A stretch of 64,000 nt of DNA from Mycobacterium sp. ELW1 (GTDB lineage Bacteria; Actinomycetota; Actinomycetes; Mycobacteriales; Mycobacteriaceae). The notes under the pieces were generated by a model. The model saw nothing but the letters and a program-made list of their open reading frames with translations. It was not told the origin of the DNA and did not search any database. This document shows, one piece after another, positions 22,914 through 32,397 of the stretch; position 1 is the stretch's first letter; each line of letters begins with the position of its first letter. The stretch covers positions 3,534,001 to 3,598,000 of the forward strand of contig NZ_CP032155.1 in the NCBI RefSeq assembly GCF_008329905.1, in the 5' to 3' direction. The position numbers and the translations under genes were made by a program.

Positions 22914-22998
22914 GACCCAAACCCCCGATAACGATGTGCGATGAGACGACGCCTCCGTGGTGCAGAATGACAGCACCAGATGGCGAACCCGCGGAGTT

Positions 22999-23027
22999 AC
23001 TGTAAACAGCAGTGGGTAGTTTGGCAA
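22999..23027 (-). promoter_or_regulatory. Sigma-A-type promoter for the aerolysin-like gene
   Basis: On the minus strand TTGCCA (23027-23022), a 17-base spacer and TACAGT (23004-22999) form a good promoter. The start point would be near 22992, giving an 80-base leader to GTG 22913. The surrounding 280-bp region (22914-23193) is markedly richer in A+T than its neighbours and holds no gene. Confidence 0.6.
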
Positions 23028-23193
23028 CCGAAGATGAACTTATCTAAGTAAGTGCGCCATCACGCGCCTGGCCAAAGACCTAGGCAGAGAGCGTGATTTC
23101 AGCCATCACCCTCGACCCCACGATTTGGCGCTCATCAATGCAGCAAATTACGCTGCGAGACGGCGCGAATTGTGTTAAAGCACTGGTCTGACC

Positions 23194-23946
23194 TCACGGC
23201 AGCTCGACGGCCACTGCCGACGCTCCCGGGACCGGCCGGCTGACCCGAAGCCCGGCTTCTTCGGCGATGACGGCCGCGGCGGCCCAATCATGCTCGGCGA
23301 GATCGGTTTCGACGAACCCATCGATGGCGCCCTCGGCGACTGCACAGATCGCCAATGCCGCCGACCCGAAGATCCGCGCGTCGGTGTAGTCGCGCATGTG
23401 CTGCGCGGTCAACGTGAACTGCTCGCGCCGGACATCGGCGGAGTACGAGTACCCCATCCCCAGCAGACGCGCCCCTGCGCCGTTGTCGGGCCCGGCGAGC
23501 CGGCGCACTCCGGCGGCGTCGGCGAGCCAGGCACCCCCGCCGCGGTGCGCGAAGTACGTCTTACCCAACGCCGGCGCGACCACCGCCCCGGCGAGCCAGT
23601 CGCCGTCGGCATCCACCGCCCCTACACATGTTGCGTAGTACGGGATTCCCCGGGTGAAGTTGGTGGTTCCGTCGAGCGGATCGATCGACCACCGCACCGC
23701 AGCCGTCGGTCGTCCGGCCGGGGGCAGTTCCTCCCCGGTGATCTCGTCAGCGGGCCGCCGCGCCCCGATCACCCCGCGCACCGCATGCTCGGCGGCGACG
23801 TGGACGTTCGTGACCAGATTGCCCTGCTCCCCCTTGGTGGTGATCTGAAGATCGCCTCGGGCGCCTGCGGCGAGCACGTCCGCGCCGCTGCGGGCGGCCG
23901 CCAAGGCGACGTCGAGCAACTCAGCGGCGCTCAGGACTCCGGTCAC
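23194..23946 (-). CDS. Inositol monophosphatase-family phosphatase
   Basis: A 250-residue lithium-sensitive-type sugar/inositol phosphatase. Motif 1 is in EITGEELP (metal Glu), motif 2 is WSIDPLDGTTNFTRG (about 85-99; metal Asp residues) and the C-terminal metal Asp is in AEHDWAAAAVIAEEAG. It is fused by a 4-bp overlap to the sugar ABC ATPase, so it probably removes phosphate from an imported or processed sugar or polyol. The natural substrate is not evident. It shares the fate of the truncated transport operon upstream. Confidence 0.85.
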   Translation of the reverse strand: MTGVLSAAELLDVALAAARSGADVLAAGARGDLQITTKGEQGNLVTNVHVAAEHAVRGVIGARRPADEITGEELPPAGRPTAAVRWSIDPLDGTTNFTRGIPYYATCVGAVDADGDWLAGAVVAPALGKTYFAHRGGGAWLADAAGVRRLAGPDNGAGARLLGMGYSYSADVRREQFTLTAQHMRDYTDARIFGSAALAICAVAEGAIDGFVETDLAEHDWAAAAVIAEEAGLRVSRPVPGASAVAVELP

Positions 23947-25022
23947 GACTCGATCCGGGCGCCACTCGTCGCGTCAAATGCGTGGACTCCGCCGGGCCGC
24001 ACCGACATCGTCACCACGGCCCCTTCGGTCAGGCCACCCAGCCCGGCCATGTCGACCACGCTGATCAGGGTGGCGCCAGGCGCCTCGACAGCGACGATGG
24101 CCCGCGGCCCCAGATGTTCGATGAGGGCCACCCTCCCGGTCGAGGCAGGCTCCACGTCAGCGTCGGCGGGTTCGATCACCAGATCCTCCGGGCGGAAGCC
24201 AAGCGTCACCGGATCCGCTTGGCGTCGAACAACGTTGCCCACCGCGAACACCAGACCGTCAGCGGAGCGGAAGACACCGCTGTCGATCACTCCGGGCACC
24301 AGGTTCATCTTGGGACTGCCGACGAATCCGGCGACGAAGGTGCTGGCCGGCTTGTTGTACACCTCCAGCGGGGCGCCCTGTTGCGCGATGCGGCCCTCGT
24401 TCATCACGACCATGCGGTCGGACAGCGTCATCGCCTCTTCCTGATCGTGGGTCACATACAGCGATGTGATGCCCAGCCGGCGCTGGATACGCAGCAACTC
24501 GGTGCGGGTTTCGACGCGGAGTTTGGCATCCAGATTGCTCAGTGGCTCGTCGAACAGGAACACCGAAGGCTCCCGGATGATCGCCCGGCCGATCGCGACG
24601 CGCTGCTGCTGACCGCCGCTGAGGTCCTTCGGCTTTCGCGACAGTGCACCGGTGAGGCCGAGTGTCTCGGCGACGGCCGCGGCACGATCGCGGGCTTCCT
24701 TCTTGGCGATTTTCTTGGCGCGCAGCGGAAACGCGATGTTCTGCTCGACGGTCAGGTGCGGGTACAGCGCGTAATTCTGGAACACCATGGCGATGTCGCG
24801 GTCCTTGGGTTCCAGTGCGGTGACGTCCTTGTCGCCGATCCGGATGGTGCCCGCGGTGACGGGTTCCAGGCCGGCCAGCATCCGAAGCGACGTCGACTTA
24901 CCGCATCCCGACGGACCCACCAACACCGTGAATGACCCGTCCGCCATCTCGAGATCGAGGTCATGGACGATGCGAGCATCGCCGTAGGCCTTGTTCACAC
25001 CACTGAAAGTGACTGTAGCCAT
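23943..25022 (-). CDS. Carbohydrate ABC transporter ATP-binding protein (MalK/UgpC type)
   Basis: A 359-residue ATPase that would power the two MalF/MalG-type permeases. Motifs are Walker A GPSGCGKST (about 37-45), Q-loop VFQNYALYPHLTV, signature LSGGQQQR, Walker B VFLFDEPLSNLDAKLR and switch His in SLYVTHDQEEAM. The C-terminal TOBE/regulatory domain (about 240 on, FVGSPKMNLVPG to VRPGGVHAFD) is typical of the CUT1 subfamily. ATG 25022 (MATVTFSGVNKAYGD) with the site GGAGAGAAC is chosen; the frame to 25100 would run into the permease gene. Catalytically intact. Confidence 0.92.
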   Translation of the reverse strand: MATVTFSGVNKAYGDARIVHDLDLEMADGSFTVLVGPSGCGKSTSLRMLAGLEPVTAGTIRIGDKDVTALEPKDRDIAMVFQNYALYPHLTVEQNIAFPLRAKKIAKKEARDRAAAVAETLGLTGALSRKPKDLSGGQQQRVAIGRAIIREPSVFLFDEPLSNLDAKLRVETRTELLRIQRRLGITSLYVTHDQEEAMTLSDRMVVMNEGRIAQQGAPLEVYNKPASTFVAGFVGSPKMNLVPGVIDSGVFRSADGLVFAVGNVVRRQADPVTLGFRPEDLVIEPADADVEPASTGRVALIEHLGPRAIVAVEAPGATLISVVDMAGLGGLTEGAVVTMSVRPGGVHAFDATSGARIES

Positions 25023-25047
25023 GCTGTTTTCGTTCTCTCCTGCCGTG

Positions 25048-25863
25048 CTAGGTCTTGACCGCGCCGCCGCTGATGCCCTGGACCAGGCGGCGCTGAACAA
25101 AGAAGCTCGCGATGACGACCGGGACGACGGCGATCAGGATCGCCGCGCACATCGATCCGATCTGCACTCCGCGGAACGTGTTGAATCCGGCGATCGCCAC
25201 CGGGAGAATCTTCGCGTTGCCCGGCGCCAGGATCAGCCCGTAGAACATGTCGTTCCACGACAAGGTGAAGCCGAAGATCGCCGATGCGCCGATACCGGGC
25301 AACACCTGCGGTAAGACCACCAGCAGGAATGCCCGAAACCGGCCGAAGCCGTCGACTCGGGCCTGCTCTTCGATGGATTTCGGCACCGCCTCGAAGAACC
25401 CGATGAGAAACCACGTCACCACCGGCGCGACGAAGCTCAGGTGCGCGAAGATCACGGGTACCAGGCTGTCCTGCAGGCGAAGCGCATACGCCATGGTCAG
25501 GAACGGGAAAACCAGCACGGCCGGTGGAATCATCTGGGCGGCAAGCAGTCCGAATCGGGTAGCGGTGCCGCCGGCCCGATAGGCGGTGATCGCGTAGGCA
25601 CCCATGCAACCGACCACCAGGCTGATCGCCACACTGATGAATGCCACTCCGAAGCTGCGGGCCGCCGCGTCGAGAATCCCCGAGGACAGCACCGAACGCC
25701 AGCTGTCCAAATTCGGGCTGAACAGGACCAGAGCCGGATCATTGAGCTGCACAGGCGTTTTGAGGCTCGCGAGGATGATCCAGGCGATCGGCATGACCAC
25801 CACGACGACGCCGACCCACAACACCACGATGCGGGCCAGGGTGTATCCCTTCACGCTGCTCAT
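25048..25863 (-). CDS. Carbohydrate ABC transporter permease (MalG/UgpE type)
   Basis: A 271-residue inner-membrane permease with six membrane helices: one near 10-30 (IVVLWVGVVVVVMPIAWIIL), then five in the BPD_transp_1 domain. The EAA loop that docks on the ATPase is seen as EEQARVDGFGRFRAFLLVVLP (about 181-201). It is complete. Its ATG overlaps the stop of the upstream permease remnant by four bases. Since that partner is broken, a working transporter is unlikely. Confidence 0.9.
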   Translation of the reverse strand: MSSVKGYTLARIVVLWVGVVVVVMPIAWIILASLKTPVQLNDPALVLFSPNLDSWRSVLSSGILDAAARSFGVAFISVAISLVVGCMGAYAITAYRAGGTATRFGLLAAQMIPPAVLVFPFLTMAYALRLQDSLVPVIFAHLSFVAPVVTWFLIGFFEAVPKSIEEQARVDGFGRFRAFLLVVLPQVLPGIGASAIFGFTLSWNDMFYGLILAPGNAKILPVAIAGFNTFRGVQIGSMCAAILIAVVPVVIASFFVQRRLVQGISGGAVKT

Positions 25864-26219
25864 GCGTCGCGGTTCCTCTCCAGCAGCCGGAATGTGAGCA
25901 CAACCGCGGTCAGCACCACGGCGAGCACCACGAACGCCATCGAGGCCGCGCTGCCGAGCCGGAAGAACTGCACGCCGGTCTGGTAGGTGAAGTACTGCAG
26001 TGTCTGGGTTTCGGTGCCGGGACCGCCTTTGGTGGTGGCGTAGACGTATTCGAAGACCTTCATCGCGTCCAGCGCCCGCAGGAGCACGGCGACGGCCAGC
26101 ACGGGCCGTAGCAGCGGCAGGATAACGCGCCAGAACACGTACCAGGGCGGTGCGCCGTCCACGCGGGCCGCCTCCAGTGGCTGTTTGGGGATCGATTCCA
26201 GGCCGGCGAGCAGCAGGTC
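25860..26219 (-). pseudogene. 5'-truncated carbohydrate ABC permease (MalF/UgpA type)
   Basis: Only the last 118-119 codons of a permease remain. They include the EAA loop (LLLAGLESIPKQPLEAARVDGA) and the last two membrane helices (VLAVAVLLRALDAMKVFEYVYA, AASMAFVVLAVVLTAVVLTF). A full MalF-type subunit is about 290 residues, so roughly the first 170, including four membrane helices and the start codon, are missing. Upstream of base 26219 the frame simply runs on antisense through the btpA gene. The truncation meets the 5' end of btpA, which points to one deletion. Confidence 0.85.
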
Positions 26220-27002
26220 TTCTCCGTTCAGAAGCCCGTTATCGCGATGCTTCACCTCTCCGCGCTGCCCGGCGACCCCGGATTCGACACCCGCGCCGGG
26301 CTTTCGGCCGTGGTGGATCGCGCCAAGGAGGAGCTCGACGCGCTCCAGCAGGGCGGCGTCGACGGTGTGATGATCTCGAACGAGTTCAGCCTGCCCTACC
26401 TCACCAAGACCGAACCGATCACCGCGATCACCATGGCCCGCATCATCGGCCAGTTGCTCGGTGACATCTCGATTCCCTACGGGGTCAACGTGTTGTGGGA
26501 CGGTCGCGCGTCGATCGACCTCGCCGTCGCCACCGGGGCACAGTACGTCCGCGAGATCTTCACCGGTGTGTACGCCAGCGATTTCGGGTTGTGGGACACC
26601 AATATCGGTGAGGTCGCCCGTCATCGCACCCGGATCGGCGGCGCCGGGGTCAAGCTCTTCTTCAACATCGTTCCCGAGTCCGCCACGTACCTTGCTCAGC
26701 GCGATCTCGCGTCGATCACCCGCACAACGGTGTTCGCCACGCTTCCCGACGCCATCTGCGTATCGGGGCTGACAGCCGGCGCCCCAACGGATCTCGAGGC
26801 GTTGTCCGTCGTCAAGAAGTCCGCGGGGACCGTCCCGGTGTTCGTCAACACCGGAGTCAGGGCCGAGAACGTCGCCGACCAGTTGGCGGTCGCCGATGGC
26901 GCGATCGTCGGGACGTACTTCAAGAAGGACGGCATCTTCGAGAACCCGGCTCAGCGCGAACGGGTGGCCGAGCTCATGGCCAATGCCAGGAGCGCCGGCT
27001 AG
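26217..27002 (+). pseudogene. BtpA/SgcQ-family protein, start region missing
   Basis: From about 26217 the frame reads VFSVQKPVIAMLHLSALPGD, continuing with VNVLWDGRASIDLAVATGAQYVREIF, ICVSGLTAGA and VPVFVNTGVRAENV, a complete BtpA/SgcQ TIM-barrel apart from its first residues. No ATG, GTG or TTG occurs in frame between the junction and the ATG at 26247, which is Met in the conserved first strand (VIAMLHL). Initiation there would drop that strand's first half. BtpA proteins sit in sugar and polyol catabolic clusters and belong to a fold shared with sugar-phosphate enzymes; the reaction is uncertain. The stop overlaps that of the convergent neighbour by four bases. Confidence 0.75.
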
Positions 27003-28138
27003 ACCATCGCGATCGGCGAGACCGGCGCGCCGATCTCCAGCGCGCCGGCCAGTTCGCGGCTCACGTCGTAGTCGAACACCACGTGGCCGGAGATGACGTC
27101 GATGTCCCGTTTGGCGCGCTGCAGCGGGTTGTGCAGGAAATGCGCACTGGCGCCGGAGGATTCGAGTAGGTCGGCAACGACAGCACGGGACTCGTGCACG
27201 ATGTGCGCGGCCGCCACCCGGGCTCGGGCACGGACCGTGCGCGGGATCCGGGTGCCGTCGGTGACCAAGCCCTCGATCAGTTCGACCGTGTCGTCCAGCA
27301 GGCCGTGCAGCGCGCGTAACCGCACCCGCGCATCGCCGAGGCGGATCTGCGCGGCCGGCTGTTGTTTCTGGGCCACCCCGGAATAGGCCAGCAGTCGCTC
27401 ACCGAGGCGGGTGGCGAACCCGTCGGCGACCGCCTCGGCGGCACCGAGTGCCGGCATCGCCGCAAGCAGCGACAGCGCGGGCACCATCGGCCACCGGTAG
27501 GCGCTCGCATTGTGCAGCGCCGCACCCGGCGCGGTGCCGCCGTAGACGTCGACCACGCCGACCAGGCGGTGCTCGGGCACAAACACGTCGTTCACCAGCA
27601 CATCGTGGGAGCCGGTCCCCCGCATCCCATCGGTGTGCCAAACATCCTCGACCGCAACGTCATCGAACGGCAACAGGGCCAGCGCGGGATACCTGGCGTC
27701 GTCGGGTCCGCACAGTGCGCCGACCATCACCCAGTCGGCGGCCATGATCCCGGTGGCCCAGGACCACCGCCCGGACAACCGCACGCCGCCGTCGACCGGC
27801 ACTCCGCGACCGGTCGGTGCCAGCGGCGCCGGGCACAACACCGGCCCGTCGGCGAACACCTCGTCCTGCGCCTGCTCGCCGAACAGTGCCAGCATCCAGT
27901 TGTGCAGGGTGTAGAACCCCAACGTCCAGGCGCTCGACGCACAGCCATGGGCCATCCGGCGCACCGGTTCCAGAATGTCCGGGAACGGCGCCTGGTCCCC
28001 GCCGTAGCGAGCCGGCAACAACAGTCGCGGCAGTCCGCTGGCGCGGTAGTCCCCGATGGTGGCGTCAGGCAGGCGGCGCAGCTCTTCGGCCTCTGCGGCG
28101 CGCCGCGCCAGGCACGCCACGAAGTCGTCGCTGATCAT
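26999..28138 (-). CDS. Acyl-CoA dehydrogenase-fold flavoprotein (HsaA/hydroxylase-like)
   Basis: A 379-residue protein of the acyl-CoA dehydrogenase superfamily. It reads DDFVACLARRAAEAEELRRLPDATIGDYRASGL at the N-terminus, LSGRWSWATGIMAADWVMVGAL in the middle (flavin-binding beta domain) and a helical C-terminal domain ending SSGASAHFLHNPLQRAKRDIDV. The lack of the usual catalytic Glu context and the SGASA-HxxxPLQRxxRD motif point to the group D flavin monooxygenases (HsaA, HpaH-like), which need a reductase partner. The substrate is unknown. A TetR gene lies immediately upstream with a palindrome between them. ATG 28138 is used; the longer frame runs into the TetR gene. Confidence 0.8.
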   Translation of the reverse strand: MISDDFVACLARRAAEAEELRRLPDATIGDYRASGLPRLLLPARYGGDQAPFPDILEPVRRMAHGCASSAWTLGFYTLHNWMLALFGEQAQDEVFADGPVLCPAPLAPTGRGVPVDGGVRLSGRWSWATGIMAADWVMVGALCGPDDARYPALALLPFDDVAVEDVWHTDGMRGTGSHDVLVNDVFVPEHRLVGVVDVYGGTAPGAALHNASAYRWPMVPALSLLAAMPALGAAEAVADGFATRLGERLLAYSGVAQKQQPAAQIRLGDARVRLRALHGLLDDTVELIEGLVTDGTRIPRTVRARARVAAAHIVHESRAVVADLLESSGASAHFLHNPLQRAKRDIDVISGHVVFDYDVSRELAGALEIGAPVSPIAMV

Positions 28139-28150
28139 CGATCGGACGCT

Positions 28151-28170
28151 ACCATACCTTTTGGTATGGT
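28151..28170. promoter_or_regulatory. Perfect 20-bp palindrome, probable TetR operator
   Basis: ACCATACC (28151-28158), TTTT, GGTATGGT (28163-28170) form a perfect inverted repeat in the 32-bp gap between the TetR stop and the flavoprotein start. There is no T run on the minus strand after it, which argues against a terminator. Size and symmetry fit a TetR-dimer site. Confidence 0.6.
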
Positions 28171-28707
28171 TTAGTGCCGCAGCATGATGTCCAGGAATCG
28201 CTGTTGCTGCGCAGCAGCTTTCGAGCCCGGCGCCGATGCTGAGAGGTGCAGGAATCCGACACCGGCGGCGAACGTCGCATCGGCGCGCACGGCGGCCTCT
28301 TCGGTGCTGAACCCGTCGTCGAGGTAGGCCTGCCGCACCGCACGGCGCACCCGCCGATCGGACGCGGCCACCGCCGACGCGACATCGGCATCGGTGCGTG
28401 CCCACTCCCGCATCGCCCGCTCCAGCATCCAATGCCGTTGCCCCAGAAGGGCTCCCATCATCCGGCTGAGCCGCTCGCGCGGCGCAAGCCCGGCCAGCCG
28501 GGTGAACTCGGCACGGTCGGTGTCGTTCACCTCGGCCCAGGTATCGGCCAACGCGCGCCGATACGTACCGAGGTCGGTGAAATGCCAGTAGAAGCTGCCC
28601 TTGGTGGCACCCACCCGCTCGCAGAGCCGGCCGACGGTCAGCGCCTTGACGCCCTGCTCGGCGAGCAATGAGAACCCGGCTTCGACCCAGTCCGCAGAGC
28701 TCAGCAT
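28171..28707 (-). CDS. TetR-family transcriptional regulator
   Basis: A 178-residue repressor. The N-terminal helix-turn-helix is clear: AGFSLLAEQGVKALTVGRLCERVGATKGSFYWHFTDLGTYRRAL (about 10-53). The ligand domain is helical and not recognisable by substrate. It precedes the flavoprotein gene on the same strand and probably controls it through the palindrome at 28151-28170. ATG 28707 is taken as start; the frame to 28761 would overlap nusB. Confidence 0.88.
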   Translation of the reverse strand: MLSSADWVEAGFSLLAEQGVKALTVGRLCERVGATKGSFYWHFTDLGTYRRALADTWAEVNDTDRAEFTRLAGLAPRERLSRMMGALLGQRHWMLERAMREWARTDADVASAVAASDRRVRRAVRQAYLDDGFSTEEAAVRADATFAAGVGFLHLSASAPGSKAAAQQQRFLDIMLRH

Positions 28708-28717
28708 GGCGGGGAGG

Positions 28718-29197
28718 TTACGCCTCCGGGCTGGGGCCCCGGACTGCCTCGGCGGCCGCACGGATCTGCGGCGTCACCAGCATGACCTGGCCGAGCACCC
28801 CGTTGACGAAGCCCGGCGAGTCGTCGGTGGACAGCTCCTTGGCCAGCTCGACCGCCTCGTCGACGGCCACCGGTTCCGGAACGTCCTCGGCGTGCAGCAG
28901 CTCCCACACCGCGACCCGCAGGATCGCGCGGTCCACGGCCGGTAGCCGCTCCAGCGTCCAGCCCTGCAGGTGCGAGGTGATCAGTTCATCGATATGGGCC
29001 GTGTTCGCCGTGACGCCCTGCGCGACGGTCACCGTGTACGGATTCAGCGCCGACACGTCCACGTTGGCCTCGGCCAGCGCAGTGCGCCCCTCGGCGACCT
29101 CGGCCGGGGTCAGACCCCGGGCCTCGGCCTCGAACAGCAGGTCGACGGCACGCTTACGCGCCTGATGCCGACCCTTGTCACCCTTGCGGTCGGCCAT
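28718..29197 (-). CDS. nusB: Transcription antitermination protein NusB
   Basis: NusB pairs with NusE (S10) on boxA RNA to prevent early termination in rRNA operons. The 159-residue protein has the usual all-helical sequence: [20 protein letters not shown] at the N-terminus (Arg-rich RNA-contact helix), [21 protein letters not shown] and [24 protein letters not shown]. It follows efp with a single-base gap, the normal mycobacterial order. Confidence 0.95.
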   Translation of the reverse strand: MADRKGDKGRHQARKRAVDLLFEAEARGLTPAEVAEGRTALAEANVDVSALNPYTVTVAQGVTANTAHIDELITSHLQGWTLERLPAVDRAILRVAVWELLHAEDVPEPVAVDEAVELAKELSTDDSPGFVNGVLGQVMLVTPQIRAAAEAVRGPSPEA

Positions 29198-29198
29198 A

Positions 29199-29762
29199 TC
29201 AGGAGTTCACACGCCCCAGATAACTGCCGTCGCGCGAATCCACCTTGAGTTTGTCGCCGGTGTTGATGAACAGCGGAACCTGGATCTCGGCCCCTGTTTC
29301 CAGGGTCGCCGGCTTGGTGCCCGCGCTGGAGCGGTCGCCCTGCAGGCCGGGCTCGGTGCTGGCGACCTCGAGCTCGACGGTCACCGGCAGTTCCAGGTAC
29401 AGCGGCGCGCCCTCGTTGAACGCGATCTGCACCGGCATGCCCTCCAGCAGGAAATCTGCCAGCCGGCCCACCAGCGGCTCCGGCAGCGGGTGCTGCTCGA
29501 AGTCCTCGGAGTCCATGAATACGAAATCCGAGCCGTCGCGGTAGAGGTAGGTGGCGTCGCGCCGGTCGACGGTCGCGGTCTCCACCTTCACCCCGGCGTT
29601 GTAGGTCTTGTCGACGACCTTGCCCGACAGCACGTTCTTGAGCTTGGTACGCACAAACGCCGGGCCCTTGCCCGGTTTGACGTGCTGGAACTCGGTGATC
29701 TGCCAGAGCTGGCCGTCGATGTTCAGCACAAGGCCATTCTTGAAATCGGCAGTGGATGCCAC
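29199..29762 (-). CDS. efp: Translation elongation factor P
   Basis: EF-P relieves ribosome stalling at polyproline codons. The 187-residue, three-domain protein has the conserved loop [17 protein letters not shown] (Lys at about 33-34), IEFVF-like [15 protein letters not shown] and the C-terminal signature near [22 protein letters not shown]. The window itself codes a polyproline substrate (the Pro-rich protein at 40628). Efp lies between pepQ and nusB. Confidence 0.96.
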   Translation of the reverse strand: MASTADFKNGLVLNIDGQLWQITEFQHVKPGKGPAFVRTKLKNVLSGKVVDKTYNAGVKVETATVDRRDATYLYRDGSDFVFMDSEDFEQHPLPEPLVGRLADFLLEGMPVQIAFNEGAPLYLELPVTVELEVASTEPGLQGDRSSAGTKPATLETGAEIQVPLFINTGDKLKVDSRDGSYLGRVNS

Positions 29763-29776
29763 GGTCGGTCGTTCTC

Positions 29777-30871
29777 CTAGGTCAGGACGGTCAGTTCCTT
29801 GGGGAACCGGGTCAGTAGTTCGGGGCTTCGTTCGCCGACGACCAGGGTGTCCTCGATGCGGACACCGCCACGGTCGGGCAGGTAGACACCGGGTTCCACG
29901 GTCACCACGGAGCCAGCAAGCAGTGTACCGGCGGCGGCGGAGTTGATTCCCGGCGCTTCGTGGATCTGCAGTCCGACCCCGTGCCCGAGACCGTGCCCGA
30001 AGAACTCGCCGTAGCCGGCGTCGACGATCACCTGCCGGGCCGCGCCATCGACGTCACGAAGCTCCGCCCCCACCTCGAGAGCGTTGCGGCCGGCCCGCTG
30101 GGAGGCCGCCACCAGGTCGTAGATCTCCAGCTGCCAGTCGGCCGCTGCGCCGAGCACAAACGTGCGGGTCATGTCGGAGTGGTAGCCGCCGACCAGCGCG
30201 CCGAAGTCGATTTTGACGAAGTCGCCGCTGGCCAGCACCGCGTCGGTCGGCCGGTGATGTGGGATCGCCGAATTGGCTCCGGTGGCCACGATGGTTTCGA
30301 ACGACGGCCCGTCGGCGCCGTGTTCGAGCATCAGCGCCTCGAGCTGGCGGCCGACCTCCCGCTCGGTGCGGCCCGGCCGCAGCCCGTCGCTGCTCACCAA
30401 CACCGCCAGGGCTGCGTCGGCGGCTTCGCAGGCCAGCCGCAGCAGCGCGATCTCACCGGCATCCTTGATCTCGCGCAGCGCCTCGACGGTCCCGGAGGCC
30501 CGCACCAGCTCGGCCGTCGGCTGCTCGTCGACTTCGCGCGCCAGGGCGTCGAACCCGTCGACGGTGACGACGTGGCTCTCGAACCCGATCCGGCGGGCTC
30601 CGTCGGCCACCGCGCGGCCCACGAGGTGACGTCCGCAGGCCCGCTCGATGACGGTTTCCAGGTCCGGCGCCTGCTGTGCGGCCTGCGTCCGGTACCGCGA
30701 ATCGGTGGCCAACACGTCGGGCGTGTCGCCCGCGAACACCAGAAGCGCCGCGTTCGACCCGCTGAAACCGGAGAGATAACGCACGTTGACCAGGTCACTG
30801 ATCACGATTGCGTCCAGTCCGTCGGCGGCCAGTGCGGCTGCCAGCCGGTCCCGACGTTGGGAATGTGTCAC
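29777..30871 (-). CDS. pepQ: Xaa-Pro aminopeptidase/prolidase, M24 family
   Basis: A 364-residue cytosolic metallopeptidase that cuts peptides next to proline. The five metal ligands are visible: Asp in [16 protein letters not shown] (two Asp), His in [16 protein letters not shown], Glu in VTVEPGVYL and Glu in [10 protein letters not shown]. The N-terminal creatinase-like domain begins [35 protein letters not shown]. The position between aro genes and efp matches Rv2535c. Confidence 0.93.
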   Translation of the reverse strand: MTHSQRRDRLAAALAADGLDAIVISDLVNVRYLSGFSGSNAALLVFAGDTPDVLATDSRYRTQAAQQAPDLETVIERACGRHLVGRAVADGARRIGFESHVVTVDGFDALAREVDEQPTAELVRASGTVEALREIKDAGEIALLRLACEAADAALAVLVSSDGLRPGRTEREVGRQLEALMLEHGADGPSFETIVATGANSAIPHHRPTDAVLASGDFVKIDFGALVGGYHSDMTRTFVLGAAADWQLEIYDLVAASQRAGRNALEVGAELRDVDGAARQVIVDAGYGEFFGHGLGHGVGLQIHEAPGINSAAAGTLLAGSVVTVEPGVYLPDRGGVRIEDTLVVGERSPELLTRFPKELTVLT

Positions 30872-30904
30872 GGTCGCTGACGGTACTCGCTACCCTGACT
30901 AACC

Positions 30905-31522
30905 ATGACTACGTGGTTGTTGCGCGGACTGGCGTTCGCCGCCGGCATGGTGATCGTCCGGATCGTGCAGGGCACGCTGATCAACATCTACGAAACCAAG
31001 GCGGCACTGATCAGCGTCGTGCTGGTCGTGGTGTTCGGTATCGCGGCATTCCTGTGGGGTCTGATCGACGGCCGCGGCGACGCCAACGACAACCCTGATC
31101 CGGACCGCCGCCGCGATCTGGCGATGACCTGGCTGCTGGCCGGACTGGTCGCCGGCATCGTGAGCGGTCTGATCACCTGGATCGTCTCGCTGTTCTACAA
31201 GAACGTGTACGCCGAGGGCCTGATCAGCGAGGTGACCACCTACGCGGCGTTCACCGCGCTGATGGTGTTCGTGCCTGCCGTCGCCGCCGCGGCGATCGGG
31301 CGCTTCCTGGTCGACCGCAAGCGCCCCGACGAACCCCGCCGCCGTTACGGCGAGGCGCACGACGTGTTCGACGCCGTCGAGACCGAGGACCGTACCGGGC
31401 CGATCGCCGGACTCAGCCACGAGTCCGCGGCCACCGAGGCGCACACCTCGCCGGTGGCCACCGCCGAGCGCGACGAGCCGACCGAGCAGATCGACATGAC
31501 GGGCAAGTCCGACAAGTCCTAG
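30905..31522 (+). CDS. Four-helix membrane protein (Rv2536-like)
   Basis: A 205-residue membrane protein with four predicted helices (LAFAAGMVIVRIVQGTLI, ISVVLVVVFGIAAFLWGLI, WLLAGLVAGIVSGLITWIV, YAAFTALMVFVPAVAAAAIG) and a 75-residue charged C-terminal tail rich in Asp/Glu/Arg (EPRRRYGEAHDVFDAVETED). It is divergent from pepQ, as Rv2536 is in M. tuberculosis. The family is conserved in mycobacteria and has no established function known to me. Its stop abuts the stop of the convergent metallo-hydrolase. Confidence 0.85.
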   Translation: MTTWLLRGLAFAAGMVIVRIVQGTLINIYETKAALISVVLVVVFGIAAFLWGLIDGRGDANDNPDPDRRRDLAMTWLLAGLVAGIVSGLITWIVSLFYKNVYAEGLISEVTTYAAFTALMVFVPAVAAAAIGRFLVDRKRPDEPRRRYGEAHDVFDAVETEDRTGPIAGLSHESAATEAHTSPVATAERDEPTEQIDMTGKSDKS

Positions 31523-32397
31523 TCAGATCGCGTCCAGCGGCGCCCAGCCGCTGACGTCGAAACCGTCGTCGCTCGCGACGAGCACCGGTCCCCCATGTCC
31601 GGGGTAATGCGCGGGAAAGACCGTCGCCTTGGCCTGCGCGGCCTCGGCGAACACTCGACGCCGCGTGCCGCGGGCGGCGGCCGGGTCGACGTCGAAAGCG
31701 CACGCGTCGTCGGGCCTGCGGATCTGGATCGGGCAGTGCGTGAGGTCGCCGACGAACACGGCAGGGCTGCCTGCGTCGAGCCACAGCACCGAGGATCCGG
31801 GCGTGTGTCCGGCGGCCGGGCGCAGTCGCAGCGAGTCGCTGAGCTTCAGGTCGCCCGACCACAGCTGGATCTGGTCGGTCACCGGAAGCACGCTGTCGGC
31901 CAATACCGTTCGCATGCCCTCGTTTTCGCCGTCACCTCCGGGACCGAAGAAGCGGTAGTCGGCTTCGGGCATCACGTAGCGGGCGTTGGGGAACGTCGGC
32001 ACCCAGCGTCCGTCGACCAGTTGGGTGTTCCAGCCGACATGATCGGTGTGCAGGTGGGTGTTGACCACGATGTCGACATCGGCCGGGTCGAAGCCGGCCG
32101 CGGTGAACGCGGCGAGGAAGTCGGTCGAGAGATGGTCCAGGGGCGGCATGTGCGGCCGGTCGCGATCGTTGCCCACCCCGGTGTCGACCACGACCACCAG
32201 ACCGTCGACTTCCACCACCCAGGACTGCATCGCGATGCGCCACTGCTCGGCGCCGCGATCCCAGAAGTGTGGCTCCAGCAGGTCTGCGTTGTCGGCCCAG
32301 GCCTGCGCGGGGGTGTCGGCGAACAGCGATGTCCGCATCTGGACCTGAGTTTCGACGACGCGTGTGACGCCGGCCCTGCCCAGCGCCAGCCGGTTGG

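Noticed and set aside
23058..23102. ATCACGC and GCGTGAT inverted repeat in the region upstream of the toxin-like gene
   Set aside because: Arms are seven bases and about 30 bases apart; this is weak and expected by chance.
26150..26624. Upstream extension of the permease frame to a 254-residue protein
   Set aside because: Beyond about 26219 it is antisense to the clear BtpA coding sequence, so the extra 135 residues are not permease.
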